Source: Herbaspirillum sp. AP02 (GTDB lineage Bacteria; Pseudomonadota; Gammaproteobacteria; Burkholderiales; Burkholderiaceae_D). Taken from it: a stretch of DNA of 64,000 nt. The translations under genes were made by a program, and so were the position numbers. The stretch spans positions 124,001-188,000 of the forward strand of contig NZ_JADWMY010000002.1 in assembly GCF_015767275.1 (NCBI RefSeq), given 5' to 3'. The notes beneath the pieces are model-generated. The model saw only the letters and a list, made by a program, of their open reading frames with translations, did not search any database and was not told where the DNA came from. How positions within the stretch are numbered: the first letter of the stretch is position 1; every line of letters begins with the position of its first letter. Of this stretch, positions 29,420-37,844 are shown one piece after another.

Positions 29420-29438
29420 TTCGCCCCCTGGTGCCGTC

Positions 29439-30518
29439 GTGCGTCCTTCCATCAAACAAGTTGCCCATCTGGCTGGCGTCTCCATCGCCACGGTCTCCCG
29501 CCTGCTCAACAAGCCCGGCTCGGTGAGCGCGGAAACGGCCGAGAAGATCCATCGCAGCATCGCCGAACTGGGTTTTCGACCCAACTTCACCGGCCGCAAC
29601 CTGCGGGCCGGCAATTCGCGCACCGTGGGGGTGGTGGTGCCGACGCTGTCCAATACCGTCTTCGCCCAGTGCCTGCAGGGCATCGAACTGGCGGCGCGCG
29701 CGCTGGATTACTCGGTCATGTTCACCACCACCGAGTACCTGCCCGAGGAAGAGTCGGCGGCGGTCGAGCTGTTGCTGGGGCACCGGGTGGACGGGGTGAT
29801 CCTGACGGTGGCCGATGCCGGTTCCAATGCCACGCTGGACCTGCTGGAGCGCGAACGGATTCCCTTCGTACTGACCTATAACCAGCTGGCCAGCGCTGCG
29901 CCGATGACGCATCGCGCCTCGGTCTCGGTGGACAACCGCGCCGCCGCCTGTGACGCGGTGGCCCATTTGATCGGTCTGGGTCACCGGCGCATCCAGATGC
30001 TGTCGGGCCGCTTCAACGCCTCGGACCGCGCCATGCAGCGCTACTACGGTTACCTCGATGCGATGCAGGCGGCCGGCCTGGCGCCGCTGCCGGCCATCGA
30101 GGTGGAGCGCCATACCCTCACCGCCGCCACCGACTACCAGCAGATGATGGCCGACCCGCTGCAGCGTCCGACCGCGCTGTTCTGCTCCAACGATCTGCTG
30201 GCCCTGAGCGCCATGCGCGACCTGCGCGCGCTGGGCCTGCAGGTGCCGGGGGATATCTCGGTAATGGGCTTCGACGGCATCCCGGTCGGCGCCCTGATGG
30301 CACCCGTACTGGCCAGCGTGGTGCAACCCTCCGAGCGCATCGGCGATGTCGCACTGCGCACGCTGGTGGAAGCCATCGAGCGCGCCGTGCCGACGGCTGC
30401 CGAGGGTCCGTCATCGCAGTCCCCGCAGTCCGCCCAGCCGGCCCTGCGTCACATCCTGCCGCATGTGCTGCGGAAGGGGGGATCGGTGGCACCGCCGGCT
30501 GCGCGCTCTTTGTCCTGA
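29439..30518 (+). CDS. LacI-family transcriptional regulator
   Basis: Regulator of 359 residues. The N-terminal helix-turn-helix and hinge are clear (IKQVAHLAGVSIATVSRLLN, then GRNLRAGNSRTVGVVVPTLS). The rest is the periplasmic-binding-protein-like effector domain (FCSNDLLALSAMRDLRALG, VMGFDGIPVGALMAP). The start is a GTG at 29439. The last 25 residues or so are Ser/Pro/Ala-rich and probably disordered. It lies directly upstream of the ABC importer operon in the same direction and has a matching operator just before its start. The effector is likely the imported compound or a product of the phosphoesterase. Confidence 0.92.
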   Translation: MRPSIKQVAHLAGVSIATVSRLLNKPGSVSAETAEKIHRSIAELGFRPNFTGRNLRAGNSRTVGVVVPTLSNTVFAQCLQGIELAARALDYSVMFTTTEYLPEEESAAVELLLGHRVDGVILTVADAGSNATLDLLERERIPFVLTYNQLASAAPMTHRASVSVDNRAAACDAVAHLIGLGHRRIQMLSGRFNASDRAMQRYYGYLDAMQAAGLAPLPAIEVERHTLTAATDYQQMMADPLQRPTALFCSNDLLALSAMRDLRALGLQVPGDISVMGFDGIPVGALMAPVLASVVQPSERIGDVALRTLVEAIERAVPTAAEGPSSQSPQSAQPALRHILPHVLRKGGSVAPPAARSLS

Positions 30519-30530
30519 ATTTGTCCTGAA
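30509..30530 (+). repeat. 11-bp tandem duplication across the LacI stop codon
   Basis: TTTGTCCTGAA occurs twice head to tail. The first copy contains the TGA stop of the regulator gene and the second lies just after it. It looks like a small slippage duplication; no regulatory role is suggested by its form. Confidence 0.6.
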
Positions 30531-30584
30531 TTTTTTCTCAATCTGTCGTGCTTTCGTTGTTCAACCTCTAGGAAAGGATCTGAC

Positions 30585-31592
30585 ATGTTCCTGAAACGTG
30601 TTATTCAAACCGCTGCCGGCGTCCTGTTGCTGTCGGCCTCCGTCGCTGCTTCTGCCCAGACCGCGATCTGCTACAACTGTCCGCCGGAGTGGGCCGACTG
30701 GGCCGCCCAGATCAAGGCGATCAAGGACAAGACCGGCGTCACCGTGCCGCCCGACAACAAGAACAGCGGCCAGGCCCTGGCTCAGCTGACGGCCGAAAAG
30801 GCCAGCCCGGTGGCCGACTTCACCTACCTGGGTGTGTCCTTCGGCATCGAAGCCAAGAACAAGGATCTGGTAGCCGCCTACAAGCCGGCCCACTGGAACG
30901 ACATTCCCAATGGCCTGAAGGACCCGGACGGCTATTGGTTCACCATCCACTCCGGCACCATGGGCATCATGGTCAACGTCGACGCCCTCAAGGGCAAGCC
31001 GGTCCCCAAGTCCTGGGCTGACCTGCAGAAGCCGGAATACAAGGGCCTGATCGGCTACCTGGACCCGGCCTCGGCCTTCGTCGGCTACGTCGGCGCGGTG
31101 GCGATCAACCAGGCCCTGGGCGGCACGCTGGATGACTTCTCGCCGGCCATCGGCTTCTTCAAGAACCTGCAGAAGAACCAGCCCATCGTGCCCAAGCAGA
31201 CCTCCTATGCGCGCCTGATCTCGGGGGAGATTCCGATCCTGCTGGGCTATGACTTCGACGCCTATCGCGCCAAGTACAAGGACCACGCCAACGTCGCTTT
31301 CGTGATCCCCACCGAAGGCACCGTGACCGTGCCCTACGTGGTGTCGCTGGTGAAGAACGCGCCGCACCAGGCCGAGGCCAAGAAGGTGCTGGACTTCCTG
31401 CTGTCGGACCAGGGCCAGGCCATCTGGGCCAACGCCTATCTGCGTCCGGTGCGTGCCGCGGCCATGTCCAAGGAAGCCGAATCGCGCTTCCTGCCGGCAT
31501 CCGACTACGCTCGCGCCAAGTCGGTCGACTACGGCAAGATGGCTGAAGCGCAGCGCAAGTTCGGCGAGCGCTACCTGGCTGAAGTGCGATAA
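30585..31592 (+). CDS. ABC transporter extracellular substrate-binding protein
   Basis: Protein of 335 residues with a signal peptide (MFLKRVIQTAAGVLLLSASV, cleavage after ASA). It is a type II solute-binding protein of the iron/polyamine/aminoethylphosphonate group (family 1 extracellular solute-binding). A short CYNCPPEW near the mature N-terminus could form a disulphide. The C-terminal SDQGQAIWANAYLRPVR is typical. AGGAAAGGAT precedes the ATG. The ligand is not readable; the two permeases, ATPase and metallophosphoesterase that follow suggest an organophosphorus compound, possibly a glycerophosphodiester. Confidence 0.88.
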   Translation: MFLKRVIQTAAGVLLLSASVAASAQTAICYNCPPEWADWAAQIKAIKDKTGVTVPPDNKNSGQALAQLTAEKASPVADFTYLGVSFGIEAKNKDLVAAYKPAHWNDIPNGLKDPDGYWFTIHSGTMGIMVNVDALKGKPVPKSWADLQKPEYKGLIGYLDPASAFVGYVGAVAINQALGGTLDDFSPAIGFFKNLQKNQPIVPKQTSYARLISGEIPILLGYDFDAYRAKYKDHANVAFVIPTEGTVTVPYVVSLVKNAPHQAEAKKVLDFLLSDQGQAIWANAYLRPVRAAAMSKEAESRFLPASDYARAKSVDYGKMAEAQRKFGERYLAEVR

Positions 31593-31613
31593 ATGCAGGA
31601 CGCAGGAGCAAGC

Positions 31614-32483
31614 ATGAAGACCGCTATTTCCGCAGCGCCCGCAACGCCCGCTGCACCCCGCGTACGCAGCGCCGGCAACGGCGTGTGGCTGTGGTTTGCC
31701 GCGCCGGGCCTGACTCTGTTCTGCGCCTTCTGGCTGTTGCCGATGGCGCGCCTGGTCGGGGTCGGCGCGTCGGGCCCGGACGGTGCCATGGCCTATCTGT
31801 CGGTACTGACCAACCGCCATTACTTTGCCAGCCTCTTGTCCACACTGGCGTTGTCGGCGGTGGTGACCCTGGTCACGCTGGCGATCTCGGTGATGGTGGG
31901 CTTGTTCCTGCAGCGCAACCGCTTTGCCGGCCAGTCGGTCCTGCTGGCCATGCTGACCTTCCCGCTGGCGTTTCCCGGCGTGGTGGTCGGCTTCATGGTG
32001 ATCATGCTGGCCGGGCGTCAGGGCATCATCGGCGGCTTCACCAACTGGCTGTTCGGTGAATCGCTGGTGTTTGCGTATTCGCTGGCGGGGCTGTTCCTCG
32101 GCTACCTGTATTTCTCCATTCCGCGGGTGATCCTGACGGTGGTGGCGGCGGCCGAGAAACTCGATCCCTCGCTGGAAGAGGCGGCCCGCTCGCTGGGGGC
32201 AAGACCCTGGCAGGTACTGCTGCACGTGGTGTTGCCGGCGCTGCTGCCGGCCCTGGTCTCCTCGGGAGCGATCTGCTTTGCCACCAGCGTCGGCGCCTTC
32301 GGTACGGCCTTCACCCTGGCTGCCAATATCGATGTGCTGCCCATGACCATCTACAACGAATTTACCGGTTACGCCAACTTCGCCACGGCGGCCTCGCTGT
32401 CCATCGTGCTGGGCCTGATCACCTGGGCCATGCTGGCCCTGGCGCGCTCGCTCACCGGTAGTGGCGTGGCCGCTGCGGCTTGA
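31614..32483 (+). CDS. ABC transporter permease (first subunit)
   Basis: Inner-membrane permease of 289 residues with six predicted segments. The EAA cytoplasmic loop that contacts the ATPase is visible: EEAARSLGARPWQVLLHVVL. The ATG at 31614 was chosen because GGAG lies 7 bases upstream; an in-frame ATG at 31593 lies directly after the previous stop without a good ribosome site. It pairs with the next gene to form the translocation channel. Confidence 0.9.
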   Translation: MKTAISAAPATPAAPRVRSAGNGVWLWFAAPGLTLFCAFWLLPMARLVGVGASGPDGAMAYLSVLTNRHYFASLLSTLALSAVVTLVTLAISVMVGLFLQRNRFAGQSVLLAMLTFPLAFPGVVVGFMVIMLAGRQGIIGGFTNWLFGESLVFAYSLAGLFLGYLYFSIPRVILTVVAAAEKLDPSLEEAARSLGARPWQVLLHVVLPALLPALVSSGAICFATSVGAFGTAFTLAANIDVLPMTIYNEFTGYANFATAASLSIVLGLITWAMLALARSLTGSGVAAAA

Positions 32484-32498
32484 GGCGGGCAAGGAACA

Positions 32499-33305
32499 AT
32501 GATGCAGAACCGAATGCGCTTTTACGTACAACTGGCCTTTACCTTGCTGGTGTGCGCTTTCCTGGTGGTACCGGTGGTGCTGTCGATGCTGGCCGGCGTC
32601 ACCGAGAATTTCTTCGTGGGCCTGTCCAGCGGACTCACGCTGCGCTGGGTGGCCCAGGTGTGGGAGATGTACCAGCCCACCATCTGGCGCTCGCTGTTCA
32701 TCGCGCTGGCCTGCCTGGCGGTGACGCTGGTGGCCGGGGTGCCGTTGGCCTATATGCTGGCGCGCTATCGCGGCGGGCATAGCCGCCTGGCACGGGTGAT
32801 CGAGGAGTTGCTGATGATGCCGGTGGCGGTGCCCGGCCTGGCCACCGCGCTGGCGCTGATCATGGCCTATGGACAGTATCGCCAGTTCCGCGCCAGCATC
32901 TTCTTCATCCTGGTGGGCCACGTGCTGTTCACGCTGCCCTTCATGGTGCGCCCGGTGCTGGCAGTGATGCAGTCCTCGCAACTGGCGCAGCTGGAAGAAG
33001 CCGCTGCCAGCCTGGGAGCGGGACGTATGCGTCGTTTCTTCGGCATCGTGATCCCCAATGCGGCCTCGGGCATCCTGGCCGGCGCGCTGATGGTGGTGAC
33101 CCTCTCGATCGGTGAATTCAATATCACCTGGATGTTGCACACGCCGCTGACCCAGACCCTGCCGGTGGGCCTGGCCGATGCCTATGCATCGATGCGGCTG
33201 GAGGTGGGATCGGCCTATACGCTGATCTTCTTTTTCATGATCATTCCGCTCCTGATCGGCATGCAGTGGGCGACCCAGGCAACACGCAAGAAAGTCAGTC
33301 TATGA
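32499..33305 (+). CDS. ABC transporter permease (second subunit)
   Basis: Inner-membrane permease of 268 residues with six predicted segments and an EAA loop (LEEAAASLGAGRMRRFFGIV). AAGGAACA precedes the ATG; MMQ gives two adjacent possible starts. Its TGA overlaps the ATG of the ATPase gene, indicating translational coupling. Confidence 0.9.
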   Translation: MMQNRMRFYVQLAFTLLVCAFLVVPVVLSMLAGVTENFFVGLSSGLTLRWVAQVWEMYQPTIWRSLFIALACLAVTLVAGVPLAYMLARYRGGHSRLARVIEELLMMPVAVPGLATALALIMAYGQYRQFRASIFFILVGHVLFTLPFMVRPVLAVMQSSQLAQLEEAAASLGAGRMRRFFGIVIPNAASGILAGALMVVTLSIGEFNITWMLHTPLTQTLPVGLADAYASMRLEVGSAYTLIFFFMIIPLLIGMQWATQATRKKVSL

Positions 33306-34405
33306 AATCCAAGAAAGAAGCCGTTTCCATCCGCCTACACCAGTGTGCCAAGTCCTTCGCCAACGGCACGCGGGCGCTGCAGCCGCTGGACTTGGAAATC
33401 CATCCCGGTGAGACCCTGGTGCTGCTCGGCCCGTCCGGCTGCGGCAAGACCACCACGCTGCGCATGATCGCCGGCCTGGAATTTCCCGATGAGGGTGGCC
33501 GTGTCCTGTTCGGCGAGGATGACGTGACCGCGCTGCCGATCGAAAAGCGCGGCGTGGGCATGGTGTTCCAGAACTATGCGCTGTTCCCCAACATGAGCGT
33601 GGGCGAGAACATCGCCTACGGCATGAAGATCCGCAAGATCCCGGCCGGTGAGCGCGCCGAGCGCGTGGAGAAGTTGCTTGAGATGGTCCATCTGCAGGGC
33701 CTGTCGCATCGCCGCGTGGACCAGCTTTCCGGTGGTCAGAAGCAGCGCGTGGCACTGGCCCGGGCGCTGGCGATGGAGCCACGCGTGCTACTGCTGGACG
33801 AACCGCTGACAGCACTCGACGCCAAGCTGCGCGAAGCAGTGCGCAGCGACCTCAACAAGCTCTTGCGCAGCCTGGGCATCACCGCCATCTACGTCACCCA
33901 CGACCAGGGTGAGGCGATGGCGCTGGGCGACCGCATCGTGGTGATGGAGCGCGGCAAGATATCGCAGATCGGCACGCCCAAGGAGATCTACTATCATCCT
34001 GCCAATGACTTCGTGGCCGATTTCATCGGTGCGATGAATCGCGTGCAAGGTATCGTTTCCGGAGATAGATTGTTGCTGCCCAGCGGCAGCCTGCCCTTGC
34101 CCGATGCCGGGCAATCCGCGGATGCGACACGGCAGGGCCAGCCGGCGTGGGCGATGTTCCGGCCGGAGGATGTGCAGGTGGTTGATATCACCGATGCCGA
34201 TGCGCAATGCCTGCGTGGCAAGCTGATCAATACCTTTTTCCTGGGTGACCGCACCCGCTTTGAAATCGAGATCGGGACGGAGCGTCCGGTCATCGCCGAG
34301 ACCAGCCGCCGTGGCTGGTGGGAGGCAGGGCAGCAGATCGCCCTGCGGGTGCCGGCGGAGGCCCTGGTGAAGATGGCGCCCGCCGCCGTGAAGGAGAATG
34401 CATGA
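33302..34405 (+). CDS. ABC transporter ATP-binding protein
   Basis: ATPase of 367 residues. Walker A is GPSGCGKTT, the signature is LSGGQKQRVALARALA, Walker B is VLLLDEPLTALD and the H-loop is YVTHDQGEA. The C-terminal third is a TOBE domain as in sugar, polyamine and iron importers (FFLGDRTRFEIEI near residue 310). The ATG overlaps the permease stop and its TGA overlaps the phosphoesterase start, so permease, ATPase and phosphoesterase are tightly coupled. Confidence 0.95.
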   Translation: MKSKKEAVSIRLHQCAKSFANGTRALQPLDLEIHPGETLVLLGPSGCGKTTTLRMIAGLEFPDEGGRVLFGEDDVTALPIEKRGVGMVFQNYALFPNMSVGENIAYGMKIRKIPAGERAERVEKLLEMVHLQGLSHRRVDQLSGGQKQRVALARALAMEPRVLLLDEPLTALDAKLREAVRSDLNKLLRSLGITAIYVTHDQGEAMALGDRIVVMERGKISQIGTPKEIYYHPANDFVADFIGAMNRVQGIVSGDRLLLPSGSLPLPDAGQSADATRQGQPAWAMFRPEDVQVVDITDADAQCLRGKLINTFFLGDRTRFEIEIGTERPVIAETSRRGWWEAGQQIALRVPAEALVKMAPAAVKENA

Positions 34406-35223
34406 TACTGGGACAGATTTCCGATCTGCACATCAAGACCGATGGCAGGAAGTCGTACCGGGTGGTCGATACCGCCGAGAGCCTGCGTCGTTGCGTGGCG
34501 CAGGTCAATGGCTTGCAGCAGCGCCCGGATGTGCTGGTCATCACCGGCGACCTGGTGGACTTCGGCAAGCCGTCCGAATATGCCTGCCTGCGCGAGCTGC
34601 TGGCGCCGCTGACGATGCCCTACTACCTGCTGCCGGGCAACCACGATGAACGCAACGCGCTGCGGGCGGCCTTTCCCGAGCATGCCTATCTGCAGCAGGG
34701 CGGCGAGCGCATCGAGTATGTGGTCGAGGATTATCCGGTGCGCATCGTGGCGCTCGATACGGTGATCCCGCGTGCCAGCGGTGGCGAGTTGTCGGCGCAG
34801 AGCATGCAGTGGCTTGATGAGGTGCTGGCGCAGCAGCCGGAGCGGCCCACCGTGATCGCCATGCACCACCCACCGTTTACCACCGGGATCGGTCACATGG
34901 ATGACATGGGGTTGATCAATCCGCAGATGCTGGAAGCGGTGGTAAAGAAGCACCCGCAGGTGGAGCGCATCCTGTGCGGTCACCTGCATCGTTCCATCCA
35001 GCGGCGTTTCGCTGGCACGCTGGCGAGCACGTGTCCCGGGGTGTCACATCAGGTGCAGCTGGACCTGGATCCGCAGGCGCCGTCCTGCTTCGTGATGGAG
35101 CCACCGGGCTACCAGTTGCATTGGTGGGATGCGCAGGCGCGCAGCCTGGTGAGCCATACGGCATTCATCGGCGAGTTCGACGGGCCGTATCCGTTCTATG
35201 ACGGCGATGAACTGATCGATTGA
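34402..35223 (+). CDS. metallophosphoesterase, GpdQ/CpdA-like
   Basis: Cytoplasmic phosphodiesterase of 273 residues with all motifs of the binuclear metal site in order: SDLHIKTDG, TGDLVDFG, GNHDER, MHHPPF and CGHLHR. It resembles GpdQ, a glycerophosphodiesterase, and CpdA, a cAMP phosphodiesterase. There is no signal peptide. Its ATG overlaps the stop of the ABC ATPase gene, so it most likely acts on whatever the importer brings in, for example by splitting a phosphodiester. The substrate remains inferred. Confidence 0.88.
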   Translation: MILGQISDLHIKTDGRKSYRVVDTAESLRRCVAQVNGLQQRPDVLVITGDLVDFGKPSEYACLRELLAPLTMPYYLLPGNHDERNALRAAFPEHAYLQQGGERIEYVVEDYPVRIVALDTVIPRASGGELSAQSMQWLDEVLAQQPERPTVIAMHHPPFTTGIGHMDDMGLINPQMLEAVVKKHPQVERILCGHLHRSIQRRFAGTLASTCPGVSHQVQLDLDPQAPSCFVMEPPGYQLHWWDAQARSLVSHTAFIGEFDGPYPFYDGDELID

Positions 35224-35249
35224 AGTCGATTGCAGTCGATTGCAGTCGA
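35224..35249. repeat. 10-bp tandem repeat after the phosphoesterase gene
   Basis: AGTCGATTGC is present twice in tandem, followed by a partial third copy (AGTCGA). It follows the TGA of the phosphoesterase gene immediately and looks like slippage-generated simple repeat; no function is suggested. Confidence 0.6.
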
Positions 35250-35266
35250 CTAAGCTCGATTAAAGA

Positions 35267-35309
35267 GGCCGGATGGATTGATCTCTGTAGCAGATCAATC
35301 CATCCGGCC
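35267..35309. terminator. 18-bp perfect hairpin between converging genes
   Basis: GGCCGGATGGATTGATCT pairs perfectly with AGATCAATCCATCCGGCC around a 7-base loop. It lies between the phosphoesterase gene (rightward) and the barstar gene (leftward). There is no long T run on either side, so it may act as a bidirectional transcript end or 3'-stabilising hairpin rather than a classical intrinsic terminator. Confidence 0.6.
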
Positions 35310-35343
35310 GATGCAATGCAAAAGATAAGTCAATAACGCCGAT

Positions 35344-35670
35344 CTACTTCCAGATCAGTGCGATCACCGGCGGTTCGTCATAATCCTCGCAGCGGTCATT
35401 GATGGCCGTGCAGCAGAATTCCACATCCTCGACCAGGTCCGGCAGGCGCTGATGCAACTCGGCGCTGTGGCTGATCTCGATGGTCAACATTTCCTTGGGC
35501 TTGAGCTTGAACTTGCACATGCCTTCGTCATCGCGCAGGTAGGACAGGCAATCCACCCAGGCATTCATGTTGCGGCCATAGAAATCGGGAAAGCCGAAGG
35601 CTTGCGCGCTCTCGGTGTGGAAGCTCTCCCAGTCGGTGATGCGGTCGCCCGCCAGTGTTACGGTGGCCAT
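35344..35670 (-). CDS. barstar-family protein
   Basis: Protein of 108 residues matching the barstar (RNase inhibitor) fold. The key helix region FGFPDFYGRNMNAWVDCLSY (residues 25-44) aligns with the barnase-binding segment of Bacillus barstar, and Asp 40 corresponds to Asp39, the main barnase contact. It follows exbD by 12 bases, so it is probably the last gene of an exbB-exbD-barstar operon. No barnase-like or other ribonuclease toxin gene is seen in the window. It could be an orphan immunity protein or have a housekeeping role. Confidence 0.83.
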   Translation of the reverse strand: MATVTLAGDRITDWESFHTESAQAFGFPDFYGRNMNAWVDCLSYLRDDEGMCKFKLKPKEMLTIEISHSAELHQRLPDLVEDVEFCCTAINDRCEDYDEPPVIALIWK

Positions 35671-35682
35671 GTGCTATCTCTT

Positions 35683-36126
35683 TCAGTTGGCGTTGGCGTG
35701 CACCTTGCCGCCGGTCTTGGGGTCGGTGACGAAGCCCAGCTTGGTCAGGCCGGCAGACTGCGCGGCCGACATCACCTCGGCAATGGTCTGGTAGCGGGTC
35801 GACTTGTCGGCGCGCAGCTGCAGCTCGGGCTGCGGCTTCTTGCCGGCGGCGTCGGCCAGGCGGCTGTCCATTTCCTCTTCGCTGACCGGCTGGTCGTTCC
35901 AGTACAGCTTGCCGGCGGCGTCGATGCCGAGGGTGATGGTTTCCGGTTTTTCCGGTGCCGGCGCCGACTGCGCGGTGGGCAGGTCCAGCTTGAGGGCGTG
36001 GGTGAACATGGGCGCGGTGATGATGAAGATCACCAGCAGTACCAGCATCACGTCCACCATCGGAGTGACGTTGATGTCGGCCATCGGGGCCGAGTTCTGG
36101 TTGTCGTTGAATCCGCCGAAACTCAT
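35683..36126 (-). CDS. exbD: biopolymer transport protein ExbD/TolR
   Basis: Protein of 147 residues with one N-terminal membrane segment after a short cytoplasmic start (INVTPMVDVMLVLLVIFIIT, holding the conserved Asp needed for proton use) and a periplasmic domain of about 95 residues. With ExbB it powers TonB-dependent uptake across the outer membrane. It follows exbB by 16 bases. No tonB gene is adjacent. Confidence 0.93.
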   Translation of the reverse strand: MSFGGFNDNQNSAPMADINVTPMVDVMLVLLVIFIITAPMFTHALKLDLPTAQSAPAPEKPETITLGIDAAGKLYWNDQPVSEEEMDSRLADAAGKKPQPELQLRADKSTRYQTIAEVMSAAQSAGLTKLGFVTDPKTGGKVHANAN

Positions 36127-36142
36127 GATGGGCTCCCGGGGG

Positions 36143-36841
36143 TCAGTGCTTGCGCATGCCGCCGACGCGTTCGCCGGTGGTGAGATAGGCGTGCAGGTCG
36201 TGGGCGAAGCCGTCGAGTTCGGCCAGCACCACGCGGTTGATGCGGGTGAAGGCGTTGTAGGCCAGCACCGCCGGAATTGCCACCAGCAGCCCCAGTGCGG
36301 TCATGATCAGGGCCTCGCCGACGGGGCCGGCGACCTTGTCGATCTGTACCGTGCCGCTGGCCGAGACGGCCACCAGCGCGTGGTAGATGCCCCAGACGGT
36401 GCCGAACAGGCCGACAAAGGGGGCCGTGGAGCCGACCGAGGCCAGCAGCGTCAGGCCGCGTTCCAGGCGGGCCGAGACACGGTTGATTTCGCGTCGCAGG
36501 GTGCGGGTGATCAGTTCGCCGGGGTCGGTGGCGGCGTTCAGCGAGGGCGTGCCTTGCTGGCGGGTGCCGATGTCGGCGGCTTCGGCGGCGCGCTCGGCCA
36601 TGGGACTGTAGATCTGCTCACTGTCGAGCCGCTGCATGGCGCCGGTGGCATCGGCCAGGGTGGGGGCCTGCCAGAACTGTTCCAGGGCGTTGCTGCCACG
36701 GCGGATGCGCCAGGCGGCCCAGGCCTTGGAAAGGATGTAGTACCAGCTGGCGATCGACATGATCAGCAGCAGATAGGCGACGGAGTGGGAAACGGCATCG
36801 CCTTGCGCCCAGTAGTGGGCAAATCCAACGTTCGGTTCCAT
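36143..36841 (-). CDS. exbB: biopolymer transport protein ExbB (MotA/TolQ/ExbB family)
   Basis: Protein of 232 residues with three membrane segments and the family sequence GLFGTVWGIYHALVAV. It forms the pentameric proton channel around ExbD. The ATG at 36841 (MEPNVGFAHYWAQGDAVSH) follows GAAAGAA; the frame upstream is not protein-like. A terminator (36933-36971) separates it from dapB, so exbB likely has its own promoter in the short gap. Confidence 0.92.
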   Translation of the reverse strand: MEPNVGFAHYWAQGDAVSHSVAYLLLIMSIASWYYILSKAWAAWRIRRGSNALEQFWQAPTLADATGAMQRLDSEQIYSPMAERAAEAADIGTRQQGTPSLNAATDPGELITRTLRREINRVSARLERGLTLLASVGSTAPFVGLFGTVWGIYHALVAVSASGTVQIDKVAGPVGEALIMTALGLLVAIPAVLAYNAFTRINRVVLAELDGFAHDLHAYLTTGERVGGMRKH

Positions 36842-36932
36842 ATTGCGTTCTTTCGGGAAAGCGCCGCGCCAGCGCGGCAAGGGGTCAATCGGAAGCAATC
36901 AAGGGGGGCTGTCACTTGGAGCGGCCTGCCCC

Positions 36933-36971
36933 AAAAAAATTCGCTGCCGGACCTGGTGGGGCGCGGCAGCG
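36933..36971 (-). terminator. intrinsic terminator of bamE-dapB
   Basis: Minus strand: CGCTGCCG, 14-base loop, CGGCAGCG, AA, then seven T. The stem is a perfect 8 bp. It starts 31 bases after the dapB stop and separates dapB from exbB. Confidence 0.82.
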
Positions 36972-37001
36972 TCGGGCATTTCCTGTGGTTCCGGGCCAGG
37001 C

Positions 37002-37808
37002 TTACTTGAAGCCCAGCACGTCCTGCATGTCGTACAGACCGCTCTCCTTGCCAGCCAGGAAGCGCGCGGCGCGCAGGCTGCCCATGGCATACGAGACGCG
37101 GCTGGACGACTTGTGCGCAATCTCGATGCGTTCGCCGATGCCGGCGAACAGCACGGTGTGCTCGCCGATGATGTCACCACCGCGCACGGTGGCAAAGCCG
37201 ATGGAGGACGGATCGCGCTCGCCGGTGACGCCTTCTCGGGCGTAGACGGCGACGTCGTCGAGCTTCTTGCCCAGCGCATCGGCGATGACCTCGCCCATCT
37301 TCAGGGCGGTGCCGGAGGGGGCATCGACCTTGTGGCGATGGTGCGCCTCGATGATCTCGATGTCGTAGCCGTGCGAGAAATTCTTGGCAGCCAGTTCCAG
37401 CAGCTTGAGGGTCACGTTGACACCCACGCTCATGTTGGGCGCGGCCATGACGGCGGTCTTTTGGGCGAATTCGGCGATGGCGGCCTTGCCTTCGGCCTCG
37501 AAGCCGGTGGTGCCGATGACCACCTTGACGCCATGCGCAGCGCAGAACTCCAGATGTTTCAGTGTGCCTTCGGGGCGGGTGAAATCGATCAGCACGTCAG
37601 CGCCGGCCAGGCCACGGGCCAGGTCGGATTCGATGACCACGCCGGTGGTCTTGCCCAGGAACAGGCCGGCATCGGTGCCGATGGCCGGTGCGCTGGAGGT
37701 ATCGAGGGCGCCGGAGAGCTTGAGGTCGTCGGCGTTGAGGATGGCTTCGATCAGCATGCGGCCCATGCGCCCGGAGGCGCCGGCTACTGCGATATTCAAT
37801 GCGGTCAT
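37002..37808 (-). CDS. dapB: 4-hydroxy-tetrahydrodipicolinate reductase
   Basis: Enzyme of 268 residues in lysine/diaminopimelate synthesis. The NAD(P)-binding loop is [14 protein letters not shown] at the N-terminus and the substrate motif [14 protein letters not shown], with its catalytic His and Lys, is intact. It follows bamE by 36 bases on the same strand and is followed by an intrinsic terminator. Confidence 0.97.
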   Translation of the reverse strand: MTALNIAVAGASGRMGRMLIEAILNADDLKLSGALDTSSAPAIGTDAGLFLGKTTGVVIESDLARGLAGADVLIDFTRPEGTLKHLEFCAAHGVKVVIGTTGFEAEGKAAIAEFAQKTAVMAAPNMSVGVNVTLKLLELAAKNFSHGYDIEIIEAHHRHKVDAPSGTALKMGEVIADALGKKLDDVAVYAREGVTGERDPSSIGFATVRGGDIIGEHTVLFAGIGERIEIAHKSSSRVSYAMGSLRAARFLAGKESGLYDMQDVLGFK

Positions 37809-37844
37809 GGGAAACTCGGAATGACGGATGACGGGATACAGATA

